DNA of 64,000 nucleotides from Cesiribacter sp. SM1 (GCF_020178975.1 NZ_JAHXBU010000094.1:186001-250000); one strand, 5' to 3'; counted from the stretch's first letter, positions 1 to 8,751 are shown. Numbers and translations: made by a program. The notes: a model not told the origin generated them from the sequence alone.

Positions 1-2000
1 ACCAGACCCTGGTCGGTAGCAATAAACACCTCGCCTGTTTGCCCGTGTATGGCAATAGCCTGTATGTTGTTAGAGGGCAGCGGGCTATTTGCAGTAGTAA
101 AATGCTGATAGAGTGTATCGCCGGCATCGCCCACCAGCCAAACACCACTGCGGGTGCCTATCCATTTACGATTACCCCCATCTACTGCTATGGCCGTAAT
201 GAGCGATTCGTCAAGCAGGGGCCTCTGCTGATAGACAGGCAAAGCTGCATCAACATCAGCACTTGATAGCACTGCTGCCGGGTTGGTAACATAAACAACA
301 CCATCCTGCGTACCCACCCAGACGCTTCCTTCAAGATCTTCCTGCAGGCTATACACCTGGTTTGCAGTTAATCCGCCGGTACCCAGGTTACGGTTCAGGC
401 TTCGTACATCAGGCTGTTTCTCCGGATTAAATACCAATATACCTTCTGCACTGGCAGCAGCCGGCCGCAGCCGCAACCATATATCATTGGTGTAGGGAAT
501 GATAAGCTGCTGAGCCAGGGCAGCAGTACTGTTCCCGGCCAGGTATGCCTGCCAGCTCTCCTCCGATGGATTAAAGCGGTGCAAAGGACGGCTGCTGTTG
601 TAGCTGCTCATCCACACTCTTCCCTCACTATCAACCCCCACACCACTTAGCAGCACCCTGTCGGGCAGATCCCTGGCGCCAGTAAAGCTTACCCCTTCGG
701 TATTCAGGCCGTAGAGTATAAAAGCATCATCTTCGGGACGCCACGAGAGCAGGCCATCGGAATAAGAAGCCAGGTACCAGCTGTTATCTGCCGTTGAAAA
801 AGCAGCCGCTACCAGGTCCCGCGCCTCTGGCATAGGGTGGCTTCCTGCCCGTTGCTGCGGATGGTAGTTAGTCCAGCCCCGGGTGGTAGTAAAAGTACTG
901 AAGCCCCGGGTGCCCAGCGGATTTCCGCTGGCGGTATAGCCACCATAAAGTGCCACCATCTGGCCGTTGGCAAACTGCAGGCTGTTAACTGCATCGCTCA
1001 GTGGCCCATCGGGGCTCCTTCGTGCAAAACTACCTTCTGTGTTGGTAAGCAGGCCATTGAAAGCATCGCCCACCCAATAAAAACCGGCAGCATCCTGCAC
1101 TGCAGTTACTGGCTCAATTATAAGATCCGAACTTATTCTGTTATAAGTTTGCTGCCCGGGCAGATAGCGGTAAACGGCCCTTTCAGTGGTAATGATGAGG
1201 GCATCACCCCCTGCTGCAGCCTGCAAGTCAGTAATGCCACCCTCTTCATTAAAAGCAGCAGGCAACCATGTCGCACCCTGCTTCTGGTAAAGCCCTCCGG
1301 CACGGTTTGCCGCCCACAGCTGCTCCCCTAAGGCTACCACAAAGTGAGTACCCTCTTCTGGCAGACCACTGTTTGCCCCATAACGCTGCCAGCTGCTGAA
1401 ATCATTCAGGTTAACGCTGCTGCTTATCCTGTTTGCTATCAGGCCGGCATCGGTGGCTGCATAGAGGCTATCGTTCAGCACCGCGAGGCTATATACCCCT
1501 GCCCGTGTGCCGCCGGGGCCGAGGTTCAGGTAGCTGTCGGCCAGCCGTGCCTGTGCCAGCTGCAGAATGCTGATGCCGTAATCCGTAGCCAGTATGGCCG
1601 AATCGCCGCGAAAAGCCGTACCCCGAATGGTTTTACTGCCACTGATACTGGCAGTGCTGATGGTGGGAATGTTGGTAACCCTGCCATCCTGAAGCAAATC
1701 GATATTACCGCTGCCATAGCCGATAAGCAGGAGATTGCTTTGCTCCTGCCACAGAAGTGTACTTACGCCAACATCGTTAAAGCCCCGGAGTGGCCCCAGC
1801 TCCACAATTTCAGCCGAAGCTTTATCGTAATAAAAAAAACCGTTTTCACTGGCTGCATACACCCTGCTGCCCGCCAGTGCCACTTCCTGCACCTGTGCAT
1901 AGGAAAAATGGGTTCGCCAGCTGCCAATGGGTATATCTCCCTGCGCCCGGGCTGTAGCAGAAAAAAATAGTAGCAGCAATAGGGGCAGCAGCTTAGTCAT
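1..2000 (-). CDS. porZ: PorZ-like two-propeller protein of the type IX secretion system (3' end outside window)
   Basis: The frame starts at ATG 2000 and stays open to the left edge, so about 666 codons are visible and the C-terminus is missing. An N-terminal signal peptide (Leu/Phe-rich core ending ARAQ) is followed by GSWRTHFSY, a sequence typical of the first strand of PorZ-type proteins, and then by many propeller-blade repeats such as VYAASENGFFYYD, GVGVDSEGRVWMSS and IHGQTGEVFIATDQGL. Family knowledge: PorZ in Porphyromonas is a surface component of the type IX secretion system that delivers A-LPS to the sortase PorU; it has two beta-propellers and a C-terminal sorting domain. Whether the sorting domain is present cannot be seen here. 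Five bases separate it from tdk, so the two are probably co-transcribed. It could instead be another reg_prop-type propeller protein. Confidence 0.8.
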   Translation of the reverse strand, partial: MTKLLPLLLLLFFSATARAQGDIPIGSWRTHFSYAQVQEVALAGSRVYAASENGFFYYDKASAEIVELGPLRGFNDVGVSTLLWQEQSNLLLIGYGSGNIDLLQDGRVTNIPTISTASISGSKTIRGTAFRGDSAILATDYGISILQLAQARLADSYLNLGPGGTRAGVYSLAVLNDSLYAATDAGLIANRISSSVNLNDFSSWQRYGANSGLPEEGTHFVVALGEQLWAANRAGGLYQKQGATWLPAAFNEEGGITDLQAAAGGDALIITTERAVYRYLPGQQTYNRISSDLIIEPVTAVQDAAGFYWVGDAFNGLLTNTEGSFARRSPDGPLSDAVNSLQFANGQMVALYGGYTASGNPLGTRGFSTFTTTRGWTNYHPQQRAGSHPMPEARDLVAAAFSTADNSWYLASYSDGLLSWRPEDDAFILYGLNTEGVSFTGARDLPDRVLLSGVGVDSEGRVWMSSYNSSRPLHRFNPSEESWQAYLAGNSTAALAQQLIIPYTNDIWLRLRPAAASAEGILVFNPEKQPDVRSLNRNLGTGGLTANQVYSLQEDLEGSVWVGTQDGVVYVTNPAAVLSSADVDAALPVYQQRPLLDESLITAIAVDGGNRKWIGTRSGVWLVGDAGDTLYQHFTTANSPLPSNNIQAIAIHGQTGEVFIATDQGL

Positions 2001-2005
2001 GATGG

Positions 2006-2605
2006 TTAAATTATTTGCTCGGCTTTGGGGCCTTTCAGGAAACAACGCCGGCAGCGGGCCTCATAGGTATCTTTTTCTCCTAACATTACTGTTTTTTGAT
2101 TGGCTGTAAGCCGGTAGGAGTAGTGGGCAATATCGCCGCACTTTACGCAAATAGCATGCACTTTGGTTACATACTCTGCTATGGCAAGCAGTTGTGGCAT
2201 GGGTCCGAAAGGTTTACCACTGAAATCCATATCCAGGCCCGCTACAATAACTCTTTTACCACTGGCGGCAAGTTTGTTGCACACCTCTACCAGCTCTTCG
2301 TCAAAAAACTGGGCTTCATCGATGCCCACTACATCGCAATTACCTGCCAGAAGCAGTATGTCTTCAGAAAACTGCACGGGTGTGGAGCGTATGGAATTGG
2401 CATTGTGCGATACCACGTTCTGCTCATGGTAGCGGGTATCAATGGCCGGTTTAAATATTTCCACCTTCTGCCTGGCAATCATTACCCGGTTCAGGCGGCG
2501 CAGCAGTTCTTCAGTTTTACCACTGAACATGGAGCCACAAATCACCTCTATCCAACCTGCCTTGCCGGCAGCAGCGGTACCCGAAATCTTTGGTTCAATA
2601 AACAT
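2006..2605 (-). CDS. tdk: Thymidine kinase (type II)
   Basis: Phosphorylates thymidine to dTMP in the cytoplasmic pyrimidine salvage pathway. The 199-residue length is normal for type II thymidine kinases. Visible motifs are the Walker A loop GSMFSGKT at residues 24-31, the DEAQF Walker B/lid region at 96-100, and the structural zinc ligands CVKC at 153-156 and CRRC at 185-188. The first 17 residues form a short extension before the conserved [10 protein letters not shown] core, and the ATG at 2605 is the only sensible start. It lies between a ferredoxin gene (22 bp upstream) and the PorZ-like gene (5 bp downstream), all on the minus strand, which suggests one operon without an obvious functional link. 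Confidence 0.96.
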   Translation of the reverse strand: MFIEPKISGTAAAGKAGWIEVICGSMFSGKTEELLRRLNRVMIARQKVEIFKPAIDTRYHEQNVVSHNANSIRSTPVQFSEDILLLAGNCDVVGIDEAQFFDEELVEVCNKLAASGKRVIVAGLDMDFSGKPFGPMPQLLAIAEYVTKVHAICVKCGDIAHYSYRLTANQKTVMLGEKDTYEARCRRCFLKGPKAEQII

Positions 2606-2627
2606 AAAGCTCCCTCTTTCTTCAGCG

Positions 2628-2954
2628 CTAATCGGTATACTCCAGGTGGGGCAGTTTGCCAGACTCCGGCACCCGCACCACTACCCTGCCCTTCTCAACA
2701 ATGCACTGGCAAGCCAGCCGATACACCTTTGGCAGGCGGCCCTGCCGCTGCATACGCTGCTCTGCTTCCGTATATGTACTAAGGTTTTCTGCTCCTTCCA
2801 CCACTTTCATGGCACAGGTAGTACAACGGCCCTTTCCACCACAGGCATGCATCCAATCAACACCTGCAGCACCCATGGCCTGTAGCACCGATTGTATCAT
2901 TTCTGTAACTTCAACCGTTTTATTATCCAGATTTTGTATTGTGATAGAAGGCAT
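2628..2954 (-). CDS. 2Fe-2S ferredoxin
   Basis: Small electron-transfer protein of the plant/adrenodoxin type. From the ATG at 2954 it is 108 residues. Cluster ligands appear as C38, C44 and C47 ([11 protein letters not shown]-x5-C-x2-C), with the fourth Cys at 84 (C82 is also nearby). The frame is open further upstream to 3047, but those 31 residues do not resemble the family, and MPSITIQNL begins the first beta strand of the fold, so the shorter start is preferred. It is the first gene of the probable fd-tdk-porZ unit. The partner reductase is not in the window, so the pathway is unknown. Confidence 0.9.
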   Translation of the reverse strand: MPSITIQNLDNKTVEVTEMIQSVLQAMGAAGVDWMHACGGKGRCTTCAMKVVEGAENLSTYTEAEQRMQRQGRLPKVYRLACQCIVEKGRVVVRVPESGKLPHLEYTD

Positions 2955-3115
2955 TGTAATTTGAGCTACAAAAGAAACCCGCATTAGTAAAAGCTCAAAG
3001 CAAAGCACAATAAATTTGCTTGGGCCTTCTGCTGGTGCAACCTGCAACAGGCAACTGGCGGGGGCACCTGACGGCCCTGTAAATTAAATTTTTTCTGAAG
3101 AAACAAATAAATAGA

Positions 3116-4408
3116 ATGGTGCGCAAACTGAACCGGAAAGCAGCAGAAGCCTATAGCGAAGACTTTAGCAGTAATGTACTGAATAATTTCTTCTCGAACA
3201 GTACGGTAGCCACAGGGCAGGATATTCTGGAGCTAACCCCTGTGCAACAAATAAACCTGCTGCTGGTACAGCGGCTGTACCAGCGCTGGCAAGAAGAAAC
3301 ACTGCGCCTGCGCAGCCCCTACTTCAATTATGAGCACCCCCAGGTGCAGGAATCCCTGAAGGCATTAATGAACACCCTCTCCCGCCATATTCAGGTAGAG
3401 CGCGAGGCCCTGGAACCCCTGCTACAGGGAGCAGTACTGGATGCATTAAGACTTGCACTCAACCCCCTGTCGTTTTTCGATGAGTTTCTGCGCCAAAACT
3501 CAAGCCTTGACAGCCTGCAGTCCTCTTTGCGTTACCTGCGCTGGCAGCAGTCTTTAACAGATGTGCTGCACGAGCAGGTAGAGCAAAAAGAAATGGGAGA
3601 ACCCGAATACCTGCTGGCAATGCTCGAAGCAGGCGTGCGATCGGGCAAGATTGCTTTAGACTCAACCGATGAGTACATACAGGCTTTTGAAGCAGTGCTC
3701 CCTATGCCTAATGGCCTGATAGAAGAGCCGGCGACTCCCCCACAGGCAGCAGCCCCCCGGGAAGAACCTGCCGATGACTTTTTCAGTGCTATTTCGCGTA
3801 TGGCACCCCGCACTCCAAAACCAGCCCCACGCCCGACACCCGAACCAGAGCCCGCACAGATACCCGAGCCGGAACCAGAGCCTGCAGCAAAAGTTCAGGC
3901 ACCCAGGAAAACAGAACCGGATCCCTGGGTGAGCAGGCCAGCCCCCGCAGAACCAGAGCCTACAGTACCAGCACCACGGCCTGCTACTGTAGCACCACTT
4001 GCAGCCTCTGCAGAAAAGCCAGCCGAAATCAAGAAGCCCGAAGAACCTAAAAAGCAGCCGGAAGAAAACCGCTCGCTTAATATGCGCTTAGGAGCAAATG
4101 ATAAAAAACCGCTCTATGAGAAGTTTGAATCTAAAGAGCCCCGTAGTGCTGCCCTGGCACAAAAGCACCGGCCGACCAACATCCGGCACTACATTACGCT
4201 CAACCAGCGCTTTATGTTTGTAAAGGAGCTTTTTGATGGCAATGCTGCGGCATTCAATTCCGCGCTTGATGCCCTGGATACCTGCCAAAGCCACCGCGAA
4301 GCACAGCAGTGGACGCGCGATAACCTGGCACACAAGCCCCAGTGGCAGGACGACTCTGAAGCAGCCCAGGAGTTTATGGCTGTGATTGATCACCGCTTTG
4401 GCGGTTGA
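3116..4408 (+). CDS. Conserved hypothetical protein with helical ends and a Pro/Glu-rich linker
   Basis: This 430-residue protein has no recognised catalytic motif. Residues 1-200 look all-helical (start MVRKLNRKAAEAYSEDFSS). Residues 205-330 are a low-complexity linker rich in Pro, Glu and Ala (repeated PEPEP and PAPRP). The last 90 residues form a helical domain (ITLNQRFMFVKELFDGNAAA and following) of a kind I recall from uncharacterised Bacteroidota proteins. There is no signal peptide or membrane segment, so it is probably cytoplasmic. It is transcribed away from the ferredoxin-tdk unit. The low-complexity linker suggests a scaffold or adaptor role, which is inference only. Confidence 0.8.
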   Translation: MVRKLNRKAAEAYSEDFSSNVLNNFFSNSTVATGQDILELTPVQQINLLLVQRLYQRWQEETLRLRSPYFNYEHPQVQESLKALMNTLSRHIQVEREALEPLLQGAVLDALRLALNPLSFFDEFLRQNSSLDSLQSSLRYLRWQQSLTDVLHEQVEQKEMGEPEYLLAMLEAGVRSGKIALDSTDEYIQAFEAVLPMPNGLIEEPATPPQAAAPREEPADDFFSAISRMAPRTPKPAPRPTPEPEPAQIPEPEPEPAAKVQAPRKTEPDPWVSRPAPAEPEPTVPAPRPATVAPLAASAEKPAEIKKPEEPKKQPEENRSLNMRLGANDKKPLYEKFESKEPRSAALAQKHRPTNIRHYITLNQRFMFVKELFDGNAAAFNSALDALDTCQSHREAQQWTRDNLAHKPQWQDDSEAAQEFMAVIDHRFGG

Positions 4409-4833
4409 GCTGTGGGTGGCGAGGTATCAGGTTTTGGCTATGAGGTATGAGCCTGGGTTGTGGCATTCAGTTGCGTTTAGCCTGCCTGTAAAGGCTGGCT
4501 TTCCTTGTTTACTGCTACTCCCTTTTTGTGCCAGGGCCTGGCCGGAGTCTGAAATCAGCTATTTTAGCTTTCTTCTTACCTAAGCACCTGTATCTATTGA
4601 ATTTAGCTTTAATTTTATTCCCTTAAACCACTTAGCTGAATAGCTACTACACAAGCGCTAAAGCCAGACTTTTGCCAGTGCAACAGGAGCTGAAATTTCA
4701 AGGTCTGATACAAATAATTAATCAGGCGGTTTCAGTTCAGGAACATACTGGCGCGATTTTGGATTGTTTCGCATAGTACCTGCCTTGCCCGCAGCCGGGT
4801 CAGGCTTTGTACCAGCACTAGCCGGATACCTTT
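4409..4833 (+). other. Intergenic stretch, 425 bp
   Basis: Between the Pro-rich protein and the GH3 gene. Apart from the heptamer repeat directly after the stop codon (see 4423-4457) I see no gene. The short open frames here have no family resemblance. No convincing terminator hairpin or exact TAnnTTTG box was found. Confidence 0.6.
4423..4457 (+). repeat. Degenerate heptamer tandem repeat (GGTATSA type)
   Basis: Five consecutive 7-mers can be read: GGTATCA, GGTTTTG, GCTATGA, GGTATGA, GCCTGGG. The array begins 15 bp after a stop codon. Related arrays occur at 23605-23640 and, inverted, at 23857-23892. Confidence 0.6.
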
Positions 4834-5964
4834 ATGATAAAAAGAATACTAACTGTGGCCGCTGCCACCTTTTTGAGTACGCAGGCCTGCGTGGCTCAAA
4901 CTCCTGTACCAGCAACCGAAAAAGTGGTGCACCCCTTTACTCTTGAAGATTTCTACAGGCAGGACAAGCTGCTGGATCAGCAGGTAGAGCAGATTTTCAG
5001 CCGCATGAGCGATGAGCAGCGGGTAGGCCAAATGATCATCCCGGCTGCAGGCCGGCTTGGCAAGCCCGATGCCCAGCTGGATGAGCTTGCCCGCAAAGGC
5101 TGGATGGGTGGCATAATTTTATTGAATGGCACAGTTGAAAGCTTCAAGAACTATGTACATCGATTCGACAGCATCAGCAAAGCAAACGGGCACCTGCCGC
5201 TGGTCTATAGTGCCGATGCAGAGCCAAGCCTGATTAACCGGAAAATTAGCGGCTCTGTTCAGGTTCCTAAAACTGCCGAGCTCAAAGACACTACCGAAGT
5301 GATGGCTGTGGCCCATACCATTGCCCACCAGCTAAAAGACATTGGCATTCTCTATAACTATGCACCGGTTACCGACCTAAGCCTGCAGAATGCCGCCATT
5401 GGCAACCGCAGCTTTGGTTCCGATCCTGCCCATGTGGAGCGTATGAACAGAGTTTTTATCACTACCTCACAGGCAGATGGTGTAGCCACCACTGCCAAAC
5501 ACTTTCCCGGCCATGGCCTGGTAAAGGGCGACACCCATAAAAAGCTGGTGTTTATTGATGGTCCCATGAAGGAGGTTGACGTTTATAAAGGCCTGATAGA
5601 TGCCGGCGTGTTAAGTATTATGATTGGCCATATTGCCGTACAAAATAACCCTAAGTACAACACCAACGGTCAGCCAGCTACCCTTAGCCGGGCAATTGTA
5701 ACAGACCTGCTAAAAAAAGAAATGGGCTTTAAAGGTATTATCACCACCGATGCCATGAACATGGGCGCCGTGGCTGCTATCCCAAACTCATCGCTTTTGG
5801 CTGCACAGGCAGGTAACGATATCATCCTGATGCCAAACAACGAAAAAGAATCTGTATTCTCTATCCTGGCACAAATGGATAAGGATGCAGCCTTCAGGCA
5901 ACAGGTATACGATTCGGTAAAGAAGATTATACGCTTTAAGCTGGCACTTGGGGTAATACGCTAA
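4834..5964 (+). CDS. Exported glycoside hydrolase family 3 protein (beta-N-acetylglucosaminidase-like)
   Basis: A 376-residue single-domain GH3 enzyme of NagZ-like size. The signal peptide is residues 1-21 (cleavage near CVAQ). Family motifs are GNRSFGSDP at 190-198, the KHFPGHG loop at 222-228, D233 and H235 of the catalytic His/Asp dyad loop, and the nucleophile Asp306 in ITTDAMNM. Known NagZ-type enzymes remove terminal beta-GlcNAc from muropeptides or chitooligosaccharides by a two-step retaining mechanism. Export suggests action in the periplasm or outside the cell rather than in cytosolic muropeptide recycling. A strong hairpin terminator follows, so it is probably monocistronic. Substrate is not proven by sequence; beta-glucosidase-type GH3 enzymes are usually larger and multi-domain. 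Confidence 0.9.
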   Translation: MIKRILTVAAATFLSTQACVAQTPVPATEKVVHPFTLEDFYRQDKLLDQQVEQIFSRMSDEQRVGQMIIPAAGRLGKPDAQLDELARKGWMGGIILLNGTVESFKNYVHRFDSISKANGHLPLVYSADAEPSLINRKISGSVQVPKTAELKDTTEVMAVAHTIAHQLKDIGILYNYAPVTDLSLQNAAIGNRSFGSDPAHVERMNRVFITTSQADGVATTAKHFPGHGLVKGDTHKKLVFIDGPMKEVDVYKGLIDAGVLSIMIGHIAVQNNPKYNTNGQPATLSRAIVTDLLKKEMGFKGIITTDAMNMGAVAAIPNSSLLAAQAGNDIILMPNNEKESVFSILAQMDKDAAFRQQVYDSVKKIIRFKLALGVIR

Positions 5965-5996
5965 AGTGCGGCTTACGCTACATCGCTATATAACAG

Positions 5997-6023
5997 AAAA
6001 GCCTCCCTACTGAGGAGGCTTTT
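5997..6023. terminator. Bidirectional hairpin terminator
   Basis: A perfect 10-bp stem (5997-6006 with 6014-6023) and a 7-nt loop, with A and T runs on the two sides. It serves the convergent GH3 gene and the minus-strand gene at 6050. Confidence 0.85.
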
Positions 6024-6049
6024 TTTATGTATTCAATAAGATGTAAAGC

Positions 6050-6892
6050 TTAGGCTGCCTGGGCGTTTTCGTTGTCGCGCTCGTCAATTACCTTCTTTAC
6101 TTTTTGAATTGCTTTCAGGATACGCTCGCTGTCAAGGGTATTGATACTCTCGATCATTTTCGCTTTTTCGTCCTGGGTGATGTGCTTGTTATTGAGCAAC
6201 AGCAACAGCTCTGTTTTCTGTTTTACAGAAGCCATTGGAGCCGCCTGCTTTTCTTCTGCAGCTGGAGCCTCGTTACTGGCTGCAGCAGGGGCCGGAGCAC
6301 CACTAGCAGTATCTTCTACAGCGTCTTTTTTCTTAGCTGCAACTTTAGTACGAGCAGGCTCACGATCAGCAACTGCAGCACTTCTGCTTCCGTTGCCCGA
6401 GCTGCTGTTATCATCCTTCATCAGAAAATCCATTTCTTCGGCAGGAGTAGGTTCGTAACCTGCAGCCCTGATAATCCAGGCCAGTATGTTACGGTATGCC
6501 TTACCAATAGCACGGGTTTGTGCCATAGAAGCAATTGCAAACTCCTGGTAGTATCGCTTGCCTGACTCGCGGTTACTGCAAATGGCAAAACCAGAGCCAA
6601 CGATCGTATCTGTTTTCAGATTTACCAGCTTAACATGCGCCTGGTACTTCATCTCGTCATCGTTTGTCTGGATGCGTTTTACATCCTCGATAACAGGAAG
6701 AATGCCTAACCTGGCACCGGCATACTGCCAGCCCTCTACATTCACATAGTCTTTACCCTGAATTTGCATAGCCAGGCGATTCTCACGGATGAACTTCGCC
6801 AGATCCTGCGCCAGGTGCAGTGTTTCGCTAGAATTTGAAATATCGTAGCTCTCCACTATTCTCTTCTCTGATTTTACCATTCCCTGTGCCAT
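6050..6892 (-). CDS. Phage-like conserved protein, possible ssDNA-annealing or recombination function
   Basis: 280 residues, no signal peptide. Residues 1-155 form a conserved globular domain with GKDYVNVEGWQYAGARLGI near residue 46 and QTRAIGKAYRN followed by AGYEPTPAEEMD near 125-155. I recall this pattern from uncharacterised phage and bacterial proteins sometimes placed near ERF/RecT-type recombination genes; that is memory, not a search. Residues 160-220 are an Ala/Lys-rich linker and 225-280 a helical tail. The gene is divergent from an SF1 helicase across an AT-rich region with a palindrome, which fits a DNA-processing role. No other phage gene is nearby. Function unproven. Confidence 0.75.
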   Translation of the reverse strand: MAQGMVKSEKRIVESYDISNSSETLHLAQDLAKFIRENRLAMQIQGKDYVNVEGWQYAGARLGILPVIEDVKRIQTNDDEMKYQAHVKLVNLKTDTIVGSGFAICSNRESGKRYYQEFAIASMAQTRAIGKAYRNILAWIIRAAGYEPTPAEEMDFLMKDDNSSSGNGSRSAAVADREPARTKVAAKKKDAVEDTASGAPAPAAASNEAPAAEEKQAAPMASVKQKTELLLLLNNKHITQDEKAKMIESINTLDSERILKAIQKVKKVIDERDNENAQAA

Positions 6893-7099
6893 ATCTTTCC
6901 GTTTTTATCTCTACATACAGAACACATGTCGTTCTGAAATAGTGCTTTAAAGATACTAAAATTTTTAGTATCATACATCTTTTTAAGCCTGAAAAACAAG
7001 TTTTTGAATAAATTTTTATCTCTACTCAAATGACAATATTTTTAGTATTCCCTTATACGCACAAAACCTTTTACCGGTTTAGCCGGGTTAAGCAATTGC
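6893..7099. promoter_or_regulatory. Divergent AT-rich promoter region
   Basis: The 207 bp between the two divergent starts are strongly AT-rich. They contain a 21-bp palindrome (6952-6972), a matching half-site TTTTTAGTAT (7039-7048), and a second inverted repeat, CAGAAC-N7-GTTCTG (6918-6936). A near -7 box TATCTTTA on the minus strand adjoins the palindrome. Both genes may be controlled from here. Confidence 0.5.
6952..6972. promoter_or_regulatory. Operator-like palindrome
   Basis: Perfect inverted repeat with 10-bp arms (GATACTAAAA and its complement) around a single T. Half of it recurs at 7039-7048 in front of the helicase gene. Such a pair suggests binding of a dimeric regulator. The regulator is unknown. 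Confidence 0.5.
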
Positions 7100-8488
7100 A
7101 TGCAGTTAGCCGAACTTCTATTACATAATTTTCCCTTTACTCCAACCGCGGAGCAGGAGGCACTCTTTGTTAAGCTGGAAGCCTTTTTAGCCGCGCCCGC
7201 CATAAGAAAGCAGGTATTTATCCTGAAGGGCTATGCTGGCACAGGCAAAACGGTAGTTTTGCAAACACTGGCAAAAAGCCTGAAAAAGCACAGACAAAGC
7301 GTTGAGCTACTGGCCCCTACAGGACGGGCCGCTAAAGTGCTTGCCAAAAGCGCTGGCCAGGAGGCCTACACTGTACACCGGCAGCTCTACAAACTTGTAC
7401 AGCACCCCTTCTCCGGCCAAATAGACATGCAGCTGCGCAAAAACTATCACTCAAACACCCTCTTTGTGGTAGACGAAGCCTCCATGCTCAGCACCGAGAG
7501 CAGCAGCAGCGAGCAGGGTGTACTGCAGGATCTTATAGGCTTTGTTTTTTCCCGAACCGGCAATGCTTTGCTACTGGTAGGAGACCCGGCCCAGCTACCA
7601 CCGGTAGCGGAGCCTACCAGCGTAGCCCTGGAGGCTGATGTGTTGCGCTTTGCCTATGGACTGGAGGTACAGGAACACACCCTTACCGAAGTGAGCCGAC
7701 AGCAGGAAGGCTCGGGCATCCTGGTAAATGCTACTTACCTGCGCCAGTGCATGGAAGATCCGCCCAAACAGCTCAGGATAAAAACAGCAGGCTTCAGGGA
7801 TATTTTCCAGCTGCCAGAGCAGCGGCTACTGGAGGGGCTGCGCTACTCCTTTAAAAAAGATGGCTGGGAAAACACCCTTGTGATTTGCGCCACCAACGAG
7901 GAGGCCGTTCGTTTAAACCAGCTCATCAGGCAGGAGATCTTAAACTTTTCAGCAGATGTTGTGACAGGTGATTTACTGATGATTGCCCGCAATAACTACC
8001 AGAGCCTGCCAAAGGGCAGCAAGATCAATTACCTGGCTAATGGAGAATTTGTGGAAGTGGTAGAGGTAATGGGTGAAGAAGAACGTTTTGGCTTTAACTT
8101 CCTGAAGTTGAAGCTCCGCCTGCCCGACGAACAGGAGCAACCGGCCTTTGACTCCCTCATTCTAACAGAAACCCTTGGCAGTACTCAGCCAGCCCTGCCC
8201 GACAACCGCAGCCGCAGCCTCTTTGAAGCTGTTAGCCGCAACTACCGCTACATGCCCCGCAGCAGGCAGGTGCGTGCCCTACGAAAAGATCCATACCTGA
8301 ATGCGCTGCAGGTAAAGTTTGCTTATGCACTTACCTGTCATAAAGCACAGGGCGGCCAGTGGAACACCGTATTGTTACAACCACAATTCTGGCTCCTGGA
8401 GCCCAACACAGCAGACAAATTACGCTGGTTTTATACCGCTGTTACCAGGGCCAGCAAAGAACTGTTCATTATTAATCCTGCTTTGTAA
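7100..8488 (+). CDS. SF1 DNA helicase, RecD/Dda-like (AAA ATPase)
   Basis: 462 residues with all core superfamily 1B motifs. Walker A GYAGTGKT is at 44-51, motif Ia APTGRAA near 72-78, Walker B DEAS at 125-128, motif III GDPAQLPP at 161-168, the TEVSRQ region near 198, motif V TCHKAQGGQW near 415 and motif VI YTAVTRA at 445-451. The size and order fit compact RecD2/T4 Dda-type helicases that translocate 5' to 3' on ssDNA, without RecBC partners or an N-terminal extension. Divergent neighbour: the phage-like protein at 6050-6892, with which it may form a DNA repair or recombination pair (inference). A hairpin terminator follows at 8752. Confidence 0.9.
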   Translation: MQLAELLLHNFPFTPTAEQEALFVKLEAFLAAPAIRKQVFILKGYAGTGKTVVLQTLAKSLKKHRQSVELLAPTGRAAKVLAKSAGQEAYTVHRQLYKLVQHPFSGQIDMQLRKNYHSNTLFVVDEASMLSTESSSSEQGVLQDLIGFVFSRTGNALLLVGDPAQLPPVAEPTSVALEADVLRFAYGLEVQEHTLTEVSRQQEGSGILVNATYLRQCMEDPPKQLRIKTAGFRDIFQLPEQRLLEGLRYSFKKDGWENTLVICATNEEAVRLNQLIRQEILNFSADVVTGDLLMIARNNYQSLPKGSKINYLANGEFVEVVEVMGEEERFGFNFLKLKLRLPDEQEQPAFDSLILTETLGSTQPALPDNRSRSLFEAVSRNYRYMPRSRQVRALRKDPYLNALQVKFAYALTCHKAQGGQWNTVLLQPQFWLLEPNTADKLRWFYTAVTRASKELFIINPAL

Positions 8489-8751
8489 TATTTGTAGATA
8501 ACCTCCCGAAGCTTGTGTAGGCATATTTATGCTAAAATCTGCCGGAAGCTTAAAAGAATAGCTTAAATTAGATATACACAATAGTCTTATATACAGATAG
8601 TTATATAAACATATCCGCTACATATTTATAGAAAAATAAAAAATAATTAGAAAATTTTTCTGCTTCTGGAACTTATGAACACCCCAAAACCTTATTAATG
8701 TACATTTGGCTTATTCATAGTTGATAGGTTTTAATGTTTTGGTTGAAAGGG
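8489..8751. other. AT-rich intergenic stretch, no gene seen
   Basis: Very AT-rich with scattered TATATA and ATAAAT tracts. There is no open frame of note and no clear promoter for a plus-strand gene. It separates two convergent genes and ends in a terminator hairpin. Confidence 0.6.

Noticed and set aside
837-1970. Open frames on the plus strand opposite the PorZ-like gene
   Set aside because: They are the complement of a clearly better minus-strand frame with signal peptide and propeller repeats, and show no family resemblance.
4806-4832. Promoter-like TTTG-N17-TACCTTTA before the GH3 gene
   Set aside because: The -7-like part touches the ATG, leaving no room for transcription start upstream of the gene.
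6918-6936. Possible LexA box GAAC-N7-GTTC
   Set aside because: Known GAAC/GTTC LexA boxes use a 4-bp spacing; the 7-bp gap does not fit.
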